DNA from: Chlamydiia bacterium
GTDB taxonomy: Bacteria; Chlamydiota; Chlamydiia; Chlamydiales; Rhabdochlamydiaceae
Direction of reading: 5' to 3'
Length of the DNA stretch: 60,066 nt
Assembly: GCA_021324995.1 (NCBI GenBank)
Contig: JAJPIB010000064.1
Span: 1 to 60,066 of the forward strand
This document shows, in pieces, positions 16,214 to 25,404 of the stretch; within the stretch, counting starts at the first letter, position 1; each line of letters opens with the position of its first letter. The notes below the pieces were generated by a model. The model ran no database searches and was not told the origin of the DNA. It was given only the letters and a program-made list of their open reading frames with translations. The translations under genes were made by a program, and so were the position numbers.

Positions 16214-17179
16214 ATGATTAAAATTTTTCTCTGTCTTTCAATATTTTGCCTTTTTTCGCGTCTTGATGCAAATGAATTGCCGCAGAAAGGATTTTTCACG
16301 CAACTAGAGCTTCTGTATTGGCAGGCAGAGGAAAGCGGTTTAAGCTATGCCCTAGAAAGCTCTTCATCAGACAATCTTTCTCATGCCAAAGCAAAAAACT
16401 TTGCATTTGAATGGGATGTCGGTTTTAATATCGGCTTAGGCTATCGCCTTCCTCATGATTGTTGCCAGCTCTTGCTTCAATTTACCTCATTGCAAACCCA
16501 TTGCGATACGCTTAAGAAAACCAAAGAAGAGCGTTTCTTTTTCCCTCTATGGCTTGGTCTAGCACATTCTAATACACTTTTTGCAAGTGGATTAAAAGCG
16601 CACTGGCGGCTGCACTTTGGTCTGATCGATTTTCTTCTAGCAAAATCCTATTTTCCAGTTCCTGCCCTCGTTTTATCTCCCCAAATCGGGATCCGCTGGG
16701 GTTCAGCCAGACAAAAGTTCAATCTTATCTATCGCGGAGGCAATTTTCCCGAAGATGTTTCCGTCCGCATGAAAAACAAATTTTCGGGAGCGGGCCCTTT
16801 TGCAGGTCTAAAAATGGAATATATCTTTTCTCTTGGCTTCAGTCTCTTCGCTAGGGGAACTGCGAGTTTGCTCTATGGAGACTTTTATTTGCACCAAGAT
16901 GAAGATACTTTTGAAAACAAAGAAAAGCTTCTGGGATTATGCTATAGCTATCACGCCTCTTCCCCCCTCTTGGAAAGTTCTGCAGGCTTGCAATGGGAGC
17001 GCTATTTTTCGAGCACTCTCAAGAGGTTGACACTTACTTTGGCTTGGGACCAACTTTTATTCTTTTCCCAGAATCAATTCGCCCGCTTTACAAGTAATGC
17101 TCAGTGGGGAAATACAATCGCCAACCAAGGAGATCTCTCCATCGCCGGGGGGCGTTTCCAAATCGCTTTTGATTTTTAA
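16214..17179 (+). CDS. Porin-like outer membrane protein (Lpg1974/MOMP-like family)
   Basis: 321 residues with a signal peptide (MIKIFLCLSIFCLFSRLDANE). The body has alternating aromatic beta strands and ends with the pattern FFSQNQF...NTIANQGDLSIAGGRFQIAFDF, closely matching the ends of the OMPs at 45054 and 46383 and finishing on Phe as expected for a beta-barrel. It lacks the N-terminal coiled coil (QMRNLENRV) of those two. A 12-14 strand barrel forming a pore is likely. The start is 20 bp from that of the divergent lysozyme-like gene, so the promoters must overlap the 5' ends. Confidence 0.8.
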   Translation: MIKIFLCLSIFCLFSRLDANELPQKGFFTQLELLYWQAEESGLSYALESSSSDNLSHAKAKNFAFEWDVGFNIGLGYRLPHDCCQLLLQFTSLQTHCDTLKKTKEERFFFPLWLGLAHSNTLFASGLKAHWRLHFGLIDFLLAKSYFPVPALVLSPQIGIRWGSARQKFNLIYRGGNFPEDVSVRMKNKFSGAGPFAGLKMEYIFSLGFSLFARGTASLLYGDFYLHQDEDTFENKEKLLGLCYSYHASSPLLESSAGLQWERYFSSTLKRLTLTLAWDQLLFFSQNQFARFTSNAQWGNTIANQGDLSIAGGRFQIAFDF

Positions 17180-17254
17180 ACCTTGGTTATTGCGAAAAAT
17201 ATTTCTTTCTTGCAAACTCTGCCGTTTAACTCAAAGAGATTAAATCAAAAAATA

Positions 17255-18076
17255 ATGCGCTTAGATAGCATAAATGAACAAGCTAAAGGCTGTTTGGCTC
17301 TAGCCTTTCAAGATTTTTGGAATGCAGCCTTGCAGTATAGAGTATGGCTACACTTAGGCTGGGCAGAGGTTAAGCAGCGCTACCGCCGTTCTGTTATCGG
17401 CCCCTGGTGGATCAGCTTAAGTATGTTGATTTTCATCGTGATGATGGGGATTGTTTTTAGTAGACTGTTTCATCAAAGCCTCCATGATTATATTCCCTTT
17501 TTCACTTCTGGCTTTTTGTTCTGGTCATTCATTTCTGCAAGCGTGCTTGAATCTGCCGAAGTATTTAAATCTAACGGAGGATTTATCAAGCAGGTAAAGC
17601 TTCCTTTCCATCTTTATGTTTTTAAACATCTTGTCAGACAGGTCATTTGCTTAGGGCACAATGTCGTTGTCTACTTTCTAGTTTGTGCTTTTTTTAAGTT
17701 TAATCCGGGGATTATTTCTCTTTTCGTTATTCCGGGGTTCATCCTGTTTCTTTTCAATGTTTATTGGATTTGTTTTGTAGTCGCCTTAATTTGTGCGCGT
17801 TTCCGAGATATGATTCCAATCATCACTAGTTGCGTCCAAATCGCTTTCTTTGTGACACCCATCTCTTGGATGCCCAAGCTCCTGGACCAGAATCCTGCCC
17901 TTTTAAAATACAATCCCTTGGTTTATTTGCTCGATATCGTGAGATCACCCTTGCTTGGCTCTCTTCCATCAGTTACAAGCTGCTTGGTTACCGGATGTAT
18001 GGCGGTTTTCGGTATGGTCATTAGCTTTGTTATTTTCTCTCTGGTTAGAAAATATATTGTACATTGGGTGGATTAG
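17255..18076 (+). CDS. wzm: ABC-2 type polysaccharide export permease (Wzm-like)
   Basis: 273 residues from ATG 17255 (the frame is open to a TTG at 17183). It begins with an amphipathic region (LHLGWAEVKQRYRRSVIGPWW) typical of O-antigen and teichoic acid exporters, followed by six hydrophobic helices. TPISWMPKL and YNPLVYLLDIVRSPLLG are conserved family positions. With the ATPase that follows it should move a lipid-linked glycan across the inner membrane. It is the first gene of the surface-sugar cluster. Confidence 0.88.
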   Translation: MRLDSINEQAKGCLALAFQDFWNAALQYRVWLHLGWAEVKQRYRRSVIGPWWISLSMLIFIVMMGIVFSRLFHQSLHDYIPFFTSGFLFWSFISASVLESAEVFKSNGGFIKQVKLPFHLYVFKHLVRQVICLGHNVVVYFLVCAFFKFNPGIISLFVIPGFILFLFNVYWICFVVALICARFRDMIPIITSCVQIAFFVTPISWMPKLLDQNPALLKYNPLVYLLDIVRSPLLGSLPSVTSCLVTGCMAVFGMVISFVIFSLVRKYIVHWVD

Positions 18077-18078
18077 CT

Positions 18079-18813
18079 ATGGCATGTGTTAAAATTGAAA
18101 ATGTATCGTTAACTTATCCTGTGTACGGCACCAATGGGCGCTCCTTCAAATCGACATTGCTCAATGTTGCAACCGGAGGCCGCCTTCATAAGAATAGCGG
18201 TAAGATGTCCGTAGAAGCGCTTAAGGACGTTAGTTTCGAGCTCAAAAAAGGAGACCGTCTCGCTTTGCTCGGCCACAATGGCGCGGGAAAATCTACACTT
18301 CTCAAAGTTCTTGCAAATATCTATGAGCCCACTAAAGGGGTGGTAAACGTGCGAGGGAGCACGAATTGCCTTTTTGATATCATGATGGGAATGGACCATG
18401 AATTGAACGGCTATGAAAACATCATGATTCGGGGTATGATCTTGGGTTTATCTAAGGTCGAAATCAGAAAAATCGTCCCTAAAGTGGAAGAGTTCTCTGA
18501 ACTTGGCGATTTTTTGAAAATGCCGATCAAATCCTATTCTGCTGGAATGAAAATTCGTTTAGCATTCGGTATTATCACAAACGTCTATTCGGAAATTTTG
18601 CTCATCGATGAAATCGTCAATGTCGGCGATGCCAATTTTATTCAGAAAGCAAAAGATCAAATGAAAAATCTTGTGCATCAGTCTGAATATATGGTCTTAT
18701 CCACTCATGACACAAGTATTGTAAAGGAGTTCTGCAATAAAGCTATTCTGCTGAAAGAAGGGCAAGTAAAATATTTTGGTCGCGTAGAAGAGGCTCTTAA
18801 GTTATATCAGTGA
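18079..18813 (+). CDS. wzt: ABC transporter ATPase for polysaccharide export (Wzt-like, no C-terminal sugar-binding domain)
   Basis: 244 residues. Walker A is GHNGAGKST, the signature reads SYSAGMKIRLAFGI, and Walker B is ILLIDEIVNVGD followed by the switch His in STHDTS. The order matches Wzt/TagH-type exporters. The protein ends just after the ATPase core, so it lacks the C-terminal domain that recognises the modified glycan end in E. coli O8/O9a Wzt; export would then not depend on that signal. It starts 2 bp after the Wzm stop. Confidence 0.9.
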   Translation: MACVKIENVSLTYPVYGTNGRSFKSTLLNVATGGRLHKNSGKMSVEALKDVSFELKKGDRLALLGHNGAGKSTLLKVLANIYEPTKGVVNVRGSTNCLFDIMMGMDHELNGYENIMIRGMILGLSKVEIRKIVPKVEEFSELGDFLKMPIKSYSAGMKIRLAFGIITNVYSEILLIDEIVNVGDANFIQKAKDQMKNLVHQSEYMVLSTHDTSIVKEFCNKAILLKEGQVKYFGRVEEALKLYQ

Positions 18814-18870
18814 TTTTTGGATCGGTAACGACCAGAGAAAATTTTTTGAGACTCTTAATTCGGTAATTGC

Positions 18871-19902
18871 ATGAAAAGTACAATCACGACGATCATCCCT
18901 ACATTTCGGCGCCCTCAGTTACTGGAGAAGGCAATTTTAAGCGTCCTTGATCAGACTTACCATGGCTTTCAAGTGTGTGTTTATGATAATGCATCCGGAG
19001 ATGAAACGGAAGCTATTGTTAGAAACTTAATGAAGAGAGATAGTCGGATTACTTACTATCGCCATCCAGAAAATATCGGAATGATGGCCAATTATGAATT
19101 CGCTTTGTCTAAGGTGGACACTCCTTTTTTCTGTCTTCTTTCCGACGATGACTATTTTCTTCCTTCCTTCTTTGAAACCGCACTGCAAGGATTCGAACAG
19201 CATCCAGATGTCGTTTTTTCTGCATGCGGCGTTAAAGCAATCGATGAAGAGGGACGACTCATTTCGGATCCCATGAATCTTTGGGCAAGTGAAGGGTATT
19301 TTCCTCCACGTGAGGGATTAGAAGATATGATTGAAAGACCTCTGCTTCCTGTTGGAATTATTTTTAGGAGTGAGTTAATAAAAAAGGTTGAAATCGATTG
19401 CGATAAGGAAATACAAATAAGATGGGATACCGACTATTTGCTTCAAATTATCTCCCAATTCCCTTATGTCATTAATAAAAAAATCTGCGCTATGTTTTTT
19501 TCACATTCTCAAGGTTATTCAACTTCTTTTTACAGAGAACAAAAAGACTTGCTTGAAAAGTTGAATGGTCATCTCGTCGCCACGAATCGAATGAAAAACC
19601 GCTTGCTGAAACGGTTGCGATTCTCTTTTGAAAGTAAAAGCGTAGTGCGAAAAGCTTTTGCACGTGTGTATAAAAGAGATCTTCTAAGTCAGATCGACTC
19701 AGTCCCTATTACTGACATGTTGAAAGATGGTCCAAAACTGTTAAAAGCTTACAGAAAAGTCGTTGGAGTGGATCAGCTTTTTCTGCGATATTCTATTAAA
19801 GTTTGGACTTACAAAAACGCGGCTTGGGCGCTTCCTTGGATTCGACGATTTTTATCCAATGCCCGTAAGGTTCAGAATAAGATGCCTAATGAAATGGAGT
19901 AA
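18871..19902 (+). CDS. Family 2 glycosyltransferase
   Basis: 343 residues. The GT-A fold begins TTIIPTFRRPQLLEKAI and has VYDNASGDETEAI and the metal-binding LLSDDDYFL. A C-terminal basic tail (about 230-343) is probably involved in acceptor or membrane contact. It is one of four close paralogues in this cluster (20016, 26827, 27843), all sharing QTYxxFQVCVYDNAS-like N-termini. It should add one sugar of the surface glycan; the linkage cannot be told. A 57-bp gap separates it from wzt. Confidence 0.88.
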   Translation: MKSTITTIIPTFRRPQLLEKAILSVLDQTYHGFQVCVYDNASGDETEAIVRNLMKRDSRITYYRHPENIGMMANYEFALSKVDTPFFCLLSDDDYFLPSFFETALQGFEQHPDVVFSACGVKAIDEEGRLISDPMNLWASEGYFPPREGLEDMIERPLLPVGIIFRSELIKKVEIDCDKEIQIRWDTDYLLQIISQFPYVINKKICAMFFSHSQGYSTSFYREQKDLLEKLNGHLVATNRMKNRLLKRLRFSFESKSVVRKAFARVYKRDLLSQIDSVPITDMLKDGPKLLKAYRKVVGVDQLFLRYSIKVWTYKNAAWALPWIRRFLSNARKVQNKMPNEME

Positions 19903-19911
19903 TTTCAAAAG

Positions 19912-19977
19912 TTATACCCAATGTGACTGAAAATTTCGCTTCGGTCCGAAACCAAATTTTCAGTCACGTTGGGTATA
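19912..19977 (+). repeat. Family A palindromic repeat, minimal copy (66 bp)
   Basis: The ends are TTATACCCAATGTGACTG and TCAGTCACGTTGGGTATA. The left arm runs almost directly into the core TTCGCTTCGGTCC, so the inner left part is deleted. It lies between two paralogous glycosyltransferase genes, 10 bp after the stop of the first and 38 bp before the likely ATG of the second. Confidence 0.9.
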
Positions 19978-20015
19978 CTCCATGGCAAATCAAATTTTGG
20001 GAAGACAGGGAATCT

Positions 20016-21158
20016 ATGGCAATAACAGCAATTATTACTACTTATCGACGTCCACAATTATTAAAGCGCGCGATAAATAGTGTCCTCAAGCAAACTTATT
20101 CGGACTGTCAAGTTTGGGTTTACGATAATGCTTCTGACGATGAGACAGAAGAAATTGTCCGGAAGCTTGCTGAAAAAGACACTCGAGTAAAATACCATCG
20201 TCATCCTGTGAACATAGGCATGATGCCTAACTACAAATTTGCTTTTGATCGAATTGATACCCCTTATTTTTCTCTTCTCTCCGATGATGATTATCTTATG
20301 CCTTGTTTTTATGAAACTGCTATGAAGGGTTTTCAGGACTTTCCTGATGCAGGTTTTTCTGCTTGCGCTGTTTTGCAGATGGATGTCAATGGGAATTTAG
20401 TCGGCAATCCACTTGCGCTCTGGGGGTCTGAGGGAGTTTATTCACCTCGGAAAGGGCTCATTGAGATGCTAAAAACAAGATGGCGATTCCCTGTTCCCAC
20501 AGGAGTTCTTTTTCAAACTAAAATCATTCAAGATATCCAACCCAATTTTAGCAGCGATGTGGATTTTTTTTGGGATCCTGATTATTTGATACGCATCGTT
20601 GCAAGGCACCCTATAGTAATTAATAAAAGAGCCTGTGCTGTTTATCTGGCACATTCTCAATCTTTTGCAAGTTCTTTTTATTCAAAATTAATCGATGATT
20701 TAGAGTTGGCTGAAAAGTATTTAACGGCTACTCTTTTTGTTCTAAAGGGAATTCAAGAGGTGCCAAATCTAGATCCGCGATTGAAGCAGAAAGCGGCACA
20801 ACTTTTCTGGGAATATATAAGAAATGATGCTTGTTCTTTTCTGAATTGTTACATTAAAACGCACAAATTTCAACTTGCTCATTCTTTTTCAAAATGCTTT
20901 TATATCCGCTGTGGTTTTTCTTTTCGCGTTGCATTTTACCACCTAAAAGCCATTGCTGTTAAGTGCATATTGTTCGTGTTGAAATGGACTAAGACAGAAA
21001 CTAGCATTAGTTCGGTACGAGGAAAAATCTTAAATCACCTGAAGAGTTTTAAAGATAAAATCAGAAAAACTTTTCCAAGAAATGTGAGCCCTATCAATCT
21101 CGATCTTTTAAAAGAGTGTCATGAATATGGTCAGAAGTTATCGGATGATAATTTTTAG
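20016..21158 (+). CDS. Family 2 glycosyltransferase
   Basis: 380 residues from ATG 20016 (MAITAIITTYRRPQLL), chosen because it aligns with the start of the paralogues. The frame stays open upstream to 19923 only because it passes through the family A repeat (giving MTENF...IFSHVGY), which is probably not translated. Motifs are VWVYDNASDDETEEIV and LLSDDDYLMPCFYE. The C-terminal region is longer than in the paralogue at 18871 and has two hydrophobic stretches (about 285-315) that may anchor it. It is part of the surface glycan cluster. Confidence 0.87.
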   Translation: MAITAIITTYRRPQLLKRAINSVLKQTYSDCQVWVYDNASDDETEEIVRKLAEKDTRVKYHRHPVNIGMMPNYKFAFDRIDTPYFSLLSDDDYLMPCFYETAMKGFQDFPDAGFSACAVLQMDVNGNLVGNPLALWGSEGVYSPRKGLIEMLKTRWRFPVPTGVLFQTKIIQDIQPNFSSDVDFFWDPDYLIRIVARHPIVINKRACAVYLAHSQSFASSFYSKLIDDLELAEKYLTATLFVLKGIQEVPNLDPRLKQKAAQLFWEYIRNDACSFLNCYIKTHKFQLAHSFSKCFYIRCGFSFRVAFYHLKAIAVKCILFVLKWTKTETSISSVRGKILNHLKSFKDKIRKTFPRNVSPINLDLLKECHEYGQKLSDDNF

Positions 21159-21182
21159 CTTATTAATTGAGGCTTTGTCTCT

Positions 21183-22373
21183 ATGAAATTTTCTGTGCTC
21201 TTACCCACTAGAAACCGTTTAGAGTATCTCAGATATGCGGTTTTTTCAGTTCTTAAGCAAAATTACAAAGATTGGGAAATTATTATTTCCGATAATGCTT
21301 CTGAAGAAGATGTTGAAGGCTTTGTTCGCTCATTTAAAGATTCTAGAATTAAGTATGTTAGAACTGATCATTTTTGTTCTGTCACAACTAATTGGAACAA
21401 TGCGATACAGATGGCAACAGGCGATTATATCATTATGCTAGGAGATGATGACTGTCTATTGAAAGACTACTTTTCTCTGTGTGCAGATTTAATTAAGCAA
21501 AATGATTTCCCTGATATGCTTTACAACGGGGCGCTTACATACGTCTACCCAGGTGTCCTTCGCGAAGAACCCAAAGGGTATTTAGTCCAATGTGGGCATG
21601 CTTCTTTCTTTATAGATGAAAAGAAGCCATTCCTTCTTAGTAAGGAGACAAGGCATCGACTTGTGAAAGAGATAATGAATTTCAATGTTTCTGTTAATTT
21701 TAACATGCAGCATTCGCTCATCAATCGGAAGCTAGTCAAAGCTTTAGGCGAGTATGGTGATTTTTTCCAATCCCCTTATCCAGATTATTACGCAACAACA
21801 GCTTTGCTATTAAAAGCGGAACGGGTGCTTGCGGTTCCTTACTCAATGGTTGTCATTGGTGTCACTCCCAAATCCTTTGGTTGGTATTATTTAAATAATA
21901 AAGAGAAAGAAGGGGCGGCTTTTTTACAAAACTTTCCCACCAATGATGAGATCTATAAACAAATGAGCAAACACATTCTAGCTGGATCTGACATGAATAC
22001 TTCTTGGCTTTTTGCCATGGAATTTGTGCGCCGTAATTTTTCTCGAGAATTTTTCTTAAAAGTGAACTATAAAAAATTTCGATTTTTACAAGTCATCAGC
22101 CAATGCAAAAGGTTTGCCTGTCATGAAAATGTTCAACTTAGGGATATGATTAGTATTGCGAAAAATTTATGTATATGGGAAAAGCTTGCTTACTTTATTC
22201 CGTTTTTGATTGCCCTTGTCATTCGGCTGCGACCTAAAGACTCTAAAAAGAGAGCATGGGCGTCTAAAATGGTTTACGTTTTTTCTCATCCATCCCATGG
22301 AATTCCAAGATTGGATCCAGGACAATACAAGAACATTAAGGAAGTATTTCAAAAGATAAGGATCGGGAGCTAA
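21183..22373 (+). CDS. Family 2 glycosyltransferase, divergent from the four paralogues
   Basis: 396 residues with a GT-A start (KFSVLLPTRNRLEYLRYAV), IISDNASEEDVEGFV and a metal-binding MLGDDDCLL. The sequence after residue 110 is unlike the other four glycosyltransferases and includes a long central region and a hydrophobic helix (LAYFIPFLIALVI, about 335-347). The acceptor is unknown. It lies 1 bp upstream of rfbF, so it belongs to the same transcript. Confidence 0.85.
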   Translation: MKFSVLLPTRNRLEYLRYAVFSVLKQNYKDWEIIISDNASEEDVEGFVRSFKDSRIKYVRTDHFCSVTTNWNNAIQMATGDYIIMLGDDDCLLKDYFSLCADLIKQNDFPDMLYNGALTYVYPGVLREEPKGYLVQCGHASFFIDEKKPFLLSKETRHRLVKEIMNFNVSVNFNMQHSLINRKLVKALGEYGDFFQSPYPDYYATTALLLKAERVLAVPYSMVVIGVTPKSFGWYYLNNKEKEGAAFLQNFPTNDEIYKQMSKHILAGSDMNTSWLFAMEFVRRNFSREFFLKVNYKKFRFLQVISQCKRFACHENVQLRDMISIAKNLCIWEKLAYFIPFLIALVIRLRPKDSKKRAWASKMVYVFSHPSHGIPRLDPGQYKNIKEVFQKIRIGS

Positions 22374-22374
22374 C

Positions 22375-23160
22375 ATGAAAACAGTGCTTTTAGCAGGAGG
22401 ACTCGGAACGCGTCTTTCTGAAATGACGAGTCAGATCCCCAAGCCAATGGTAGAAGTTGGCGGCAGGCCCATTCTTTGGCATATCATGAACACTTATGCA
22501 AGTTATGGATTGAAGGAGTTCATTGTCGCATTGGGCTACAAGGGTGAAGTCATCAAAGAGTTTTTCCTGAATTACCGCGCGATCAATAGCGACTTGCGCA
22601 TCGATCTTTCTACAGGGGAAACAGAAGTCAACACCGGGATTAAGATGGATTGGCTTGTGCATTTGATCGACACAGGTCTACACACGCAAACAGGTGGGCG
22701 GATTAAAGCATTGAGAGATCAGATTGGAAATGAAACATTCTTACTAACCTATGGAGATGGGGTTGCTGATATCGACATTTCTGAACTTCTCGCTTTTCAT
22801 AGATCGCATGGGAAACTTGCGACGGTGACAGCAGTGCGTCCCCCTGCGCGCTTTGGCGGGCTTGTGTTGAATGGGGATCAAGTTGTAGAGTTTTCTGAGA
22901 AAAATCAAGCTCAAGAAGGATGGATCAATGGGGGGTACTTCGTTTTAGAGCCTGAAGTATTGCAATACATTCGAGATGAAAAAACGATGTGGGAAAAAGA
23001 ACCCTTAGAAAAGCTCGCAGAAGATGGGCAGCTAAAGGCCTATTTTCACGATGGATTCTGGCAACCTATGGATACCCTGAGAGATCAACGCTTATTGCAA
23101 TCCCTTTGGGAAACTGGAAACGCTCCTTGGAGTCATCATCACTTAAATTTACAGCGGTAA
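22375..23160 (+). CDS. rfbF: Glucose-1-phosphate cytidylyltransferase
   Basis: 261 residues. It begins VLLAGGLGTRLSEMTSQIPK, the nucleotide-binding motif of sugar nucleotidyltransferases, and continues with KPMVEVGGRPILWHIM, TYGDGVADID and a late HDGFWQPMDTLRD, all typical of RfbF. It makes CDP-glucose from glucose 1-phosphate and CTP and so commits sugar to the CDP-deoxyhexose branch. It is the first of seven tightly packed genes (1-bp gaps or 4-bp overlaps) ending at 28895. Confidence 0.93.
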   Translation: MKTVLLAGGLGTRLSEMTSQIPKPMVEVGGRPILWHIMNTYASYGLKEFIVALGYKGEVIKEFFLNYRAINSDLRIDLSTGETEVNTGIKMDWLVHLIDTGLHTQTGGRIKALRDQIGNETFLLTYGDGVADIDISELLAFHRSHGKLATVTAVRPPARFGGLVLNGDQVVEFSEKNQAQEGWINGGYFVLEPEVLQYIRDEKTMWEKEPLEKLAEDGQLKAYFHDGFWQPMDTLRDQRLLQSLWETGNAPWSHHHLNLQR

Positions 23161-23161
23161 T

Positions 23162-24166
23162 ATGAAAGATTTTTGGATTAATAAAAACGTATTCATCACA
23201 GGCGCTACCGGCTTTTTAGGTTATTGGTTAACCAAAGCCTTAGTTCAAGCAAGAGCAAATGTCGTCACTTTAGTGCGTGATCTCGATCCGCAAAGCGCTC
23301 TTATCAGCACTAATCTGATCAGCAAAACACGGGTTGTCCAGGGAGCTTTAGAGGATTACGCCGCTTTAGAGAGAGCGATCAACGAGCATGAAATCGACAC
23401 TGTATTTCATTTGGGCGCACAGACCATTGTCGGGACTGCTCTGCGCAACCCTCTTCCCACGTTTGAAAGCAATATACGAGGAACTTACAACTTATTGGAA
23501 GCGTGCCGTCAACATAGGTCGCTTGTGAAAAGAATTGTTGTCGCGTCAAGCGATAAAGCCTACGGCTCGAGTCCCGTTCTACCTTATACCGAAGAGATGC
23601 CTCTAAAAGGACAGCATCCTTACGATGTTTCGAAATCTTGCACTGATCTCCTTTCTTACACTTACTACCATACTTATAGTTTGCCCGTTGCTGTCGCTCG
23701 CTGTGGCAATCTTTACGGAGGAGGTGATTTGAACTGGAGTCGATTGGTTCCAGGAACGATTAGGAATTTCCACTCTAAAATAGCGCCTGTGATCCGCAGC
23801 GATGGCACATTTACAAGAGACTACCTTTACGTAGAAGATGCGGTATATGCCTATTTGATGCTCGCTGAAAATTTCCATAAAGAAAATATTGCTGGACAAG
23901 CGTTTAACTTTGGTCCCAATGCTCCTTATTCCGTACTAGAGGTTGTTGGAGCTTTACAGCGCTTAATGCACTGCTTTGATCTTCCTCCTAAAGTCCTCAA
24001 TGAAGCAAGAGATGAAATTCGCGACCAGAGTCTGGATTCGCAAAAAGCAAAGCAACTGTTGGGATGGCAGCCTCTTTTTGATCTTGAGCAAGGGCTGCAG
24101 CGCTCCATCGATTGGTATACAAAATATTTAGATGGGGTTCTTGAAGAGGAGGTTTGTTCCGTATGA
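23162..24166 (+). CDS. rfbG: CDP-glucose 4,6-dehydratase
   Basis: 334 residues of the extended SDR family. TGATGFLGYWLTKAL is the NAD-binding motif, YDVSKSCTDLL contains the catalytic YxxxK, and CGNLYGGGDLNWSRLVPG is characteristic of RfbG. It converts CDP-glucose to CDP-4-keto-6-deoxyglucose, the branch point for the following methyltransferase, epimerase and reductase. It starts 1 bp after rfbF and overlaps the next gene by ATGA. Confidence 0.92.
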   Translation: MKDFWINKNVFITGATGFLGYWLTKALVQARANVVTLVRDLDPQSALISTNLISKTRVVQGALEDYAALERAINEHEIDTVFHLGAQTIVGTALRNPLPTFESNIRGTYNLLEACRQHRSLVKRIVVASSDKAYGSSPVLPYTEEMPLKGQHPYDVSKSCTDLLSYTYYHTYSLPVAVARCGNLYGGGDLNWSRLVPGTIRNFHSKIAPVIRSDGTFTRDYLYVEDAVYAYLMLAENFHKENIAGQAFNFGPNAPYSVLEVVGALQRLMHCFDLPPKVLNEARDEIRDQSLDSQKAKQLLGWQPLFDLEQGLQRSIDWYTKYLDGVLEEEVCSV

Positions 24167-25404
24167 TCGCTGTCAAAGATATGTGCCGTTTTTGTAAACA
24201 TCCGCTTGAGCATTCTTTTTGCGACTTAGGCATGACTCCGTTATCCAACGCTTATCTGACTAAGGACCAACTTGAGAGAGGAGAGTCTTTTTACCCTCTG
24301 CACGCCTATGTGTGCAAGGAGTGCTTTCTCGTTCAGGTAAAAGAATACGAACTTCCCCAGAATATCTTTAAGGATTATGCCTATTTTTCATCCTATTCCG
24401 ATAGCTGGCTTAAGCATTGTGAGGAATATACGGAGCAGATGATCACCCGGCTCAAACTCAGCACTTCCAGCCAAGTGATTGAGATTGCGAGCAATGATGG
24501 CTATTTGTTGCAATTTTTTAAAAAGCATCAAATTCCCGTTCTTGGTATCGAGCCCGCTGCCAATGTCGCTGCGGTTGCTCAAGAAAAAGGGATCGACTCG
24601 TTGGTGAAATTTTTTGGCAGCCAAGTTGCGAAAGAGCTGGTAGATAAAAACATTCAAGCGGACCTTTTGATCGGTAACAACGTTTTAGCTCATGTTCCTG
24701 AACTTAATGACTTTGTAAAAGGACTTAAGATCATGCTCAAAAGCGATGGCGTCATCACGATGGAATTTCCCCATTTGCTACGCCTTATGGAAAGTTATCA
24801 GTTCGATACCATTTACCATGAACATTTTTCCTACTTCTCTCTTTTGACAGTCGAGAAAATTTTCAATAGGCAAGGTCTTAAAATCTTTGATGTCGATGAG
24901 CTTAAAACCCATGGGGGATCATTAAGAATTTATGCAGGTCACATCGAAGATTCTGAAAAACAAATCACTCCAAGAGTTTTAGATCTCAAAGAAAGAGAGC
25001 AGCAGCTCAGCTTTGACGATCTCGGTGGGTATGCGCAGTTTTATGTCGATGTCCAACAGCTCAAATCAGATCTCTTGAGCTTTTTCCTGAACGCGAAGAA
25101 ACAAGGCAAGAAGATTGTGGGGTATGGAGCTCCTGCAAAGGGAAATACTCTGCTAAATTTCTGTGGCATCCGCTCTCAGTTGCTGGAGTTTACTGTGGAT
25201 AGAAGTCCACATAAACAAGGACATTTTTTACCTGGAACACACATTCCCGTTTACCCTGTTGAGGAGATTGCGCGTACAAAACCTGACTATGTGTTTATTC
25301 TTCCCTGGAATTTGAAAGAGGAGATCATGGGTCAGATGGCATTTATTCGTGAGTGGGGCGGCAAGTTTGTTATTCCTATCCCTCACTTGGAGATATTGGA
25401 TTGA
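24163..25404 (+). CDS. Nucleotide-sugar C-methyltransferase (TylCIII-like)
   Basis: 413 residues from ATG 24163 (ATGA overlap with rfbG). It has an N-terminal zinc site (Cys8, Cys11, Cys51, Cys54), a SAM-binding core (VIEIASNDGYLL, 105-116), the catalytic loop IYHEHFSYFS and a C-terminal domain starting GKKIVGYGAPAKGNT. This is the three-part architecture of NDP-4-keto-6-deoxyhexose 3-C-methyltransferases, which make branched sugars such as mycarose, and similar genes are linked to virenose in Coxiella. Directly after rfbF/rfbG, its substrate is very likely CDP-4-keto-6-deoxyglucose or its 3-deoxy form. Confidence 0.9.
   Translation: MIAVKDMCRFCKHPLEHSFCDLGMTPLSNAYLTKDQLERGESFYPLHAYVCKECFLVQVKEYELPQNIFKDYAYFSSYSDSWLKHCEEYTEQMITRLKLSTSSQVIEIASNDGYLLQFFKKHQIPVLGIEPAANVAAVAQEKGIDSLVKFFGSQVAKELVDKNIQADLLIGNNVLAHVPELNDFVKGLKIMLKSDGVITMEFPHLLRLMESYQFDTIYHEHFSYFSLLTVEKIFNRQGLKIFDVDELKTHGGSLRIYAGHIEDSEKQITPRVLDLKEREQQLSFDDLGGYAQFYVDVQQLKSDLLSFFLNAKKQGKKIVGYGAPAKGNTLLNFCGIRSQLLEFTVDRSPHKQGHFLPGTHIPVYPVEEIARTKPDYVFILPWNLKEEIMGQMAFIREWGGKFVIPIPHLEILD

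Noticed and set aside
19923-20015. N-terminal extension of the glycosyltransferase at 20016
   Set aside because: It is encoded by the repeat and is absent from the paralogues; the ATG at 20016 aligns with their starts.
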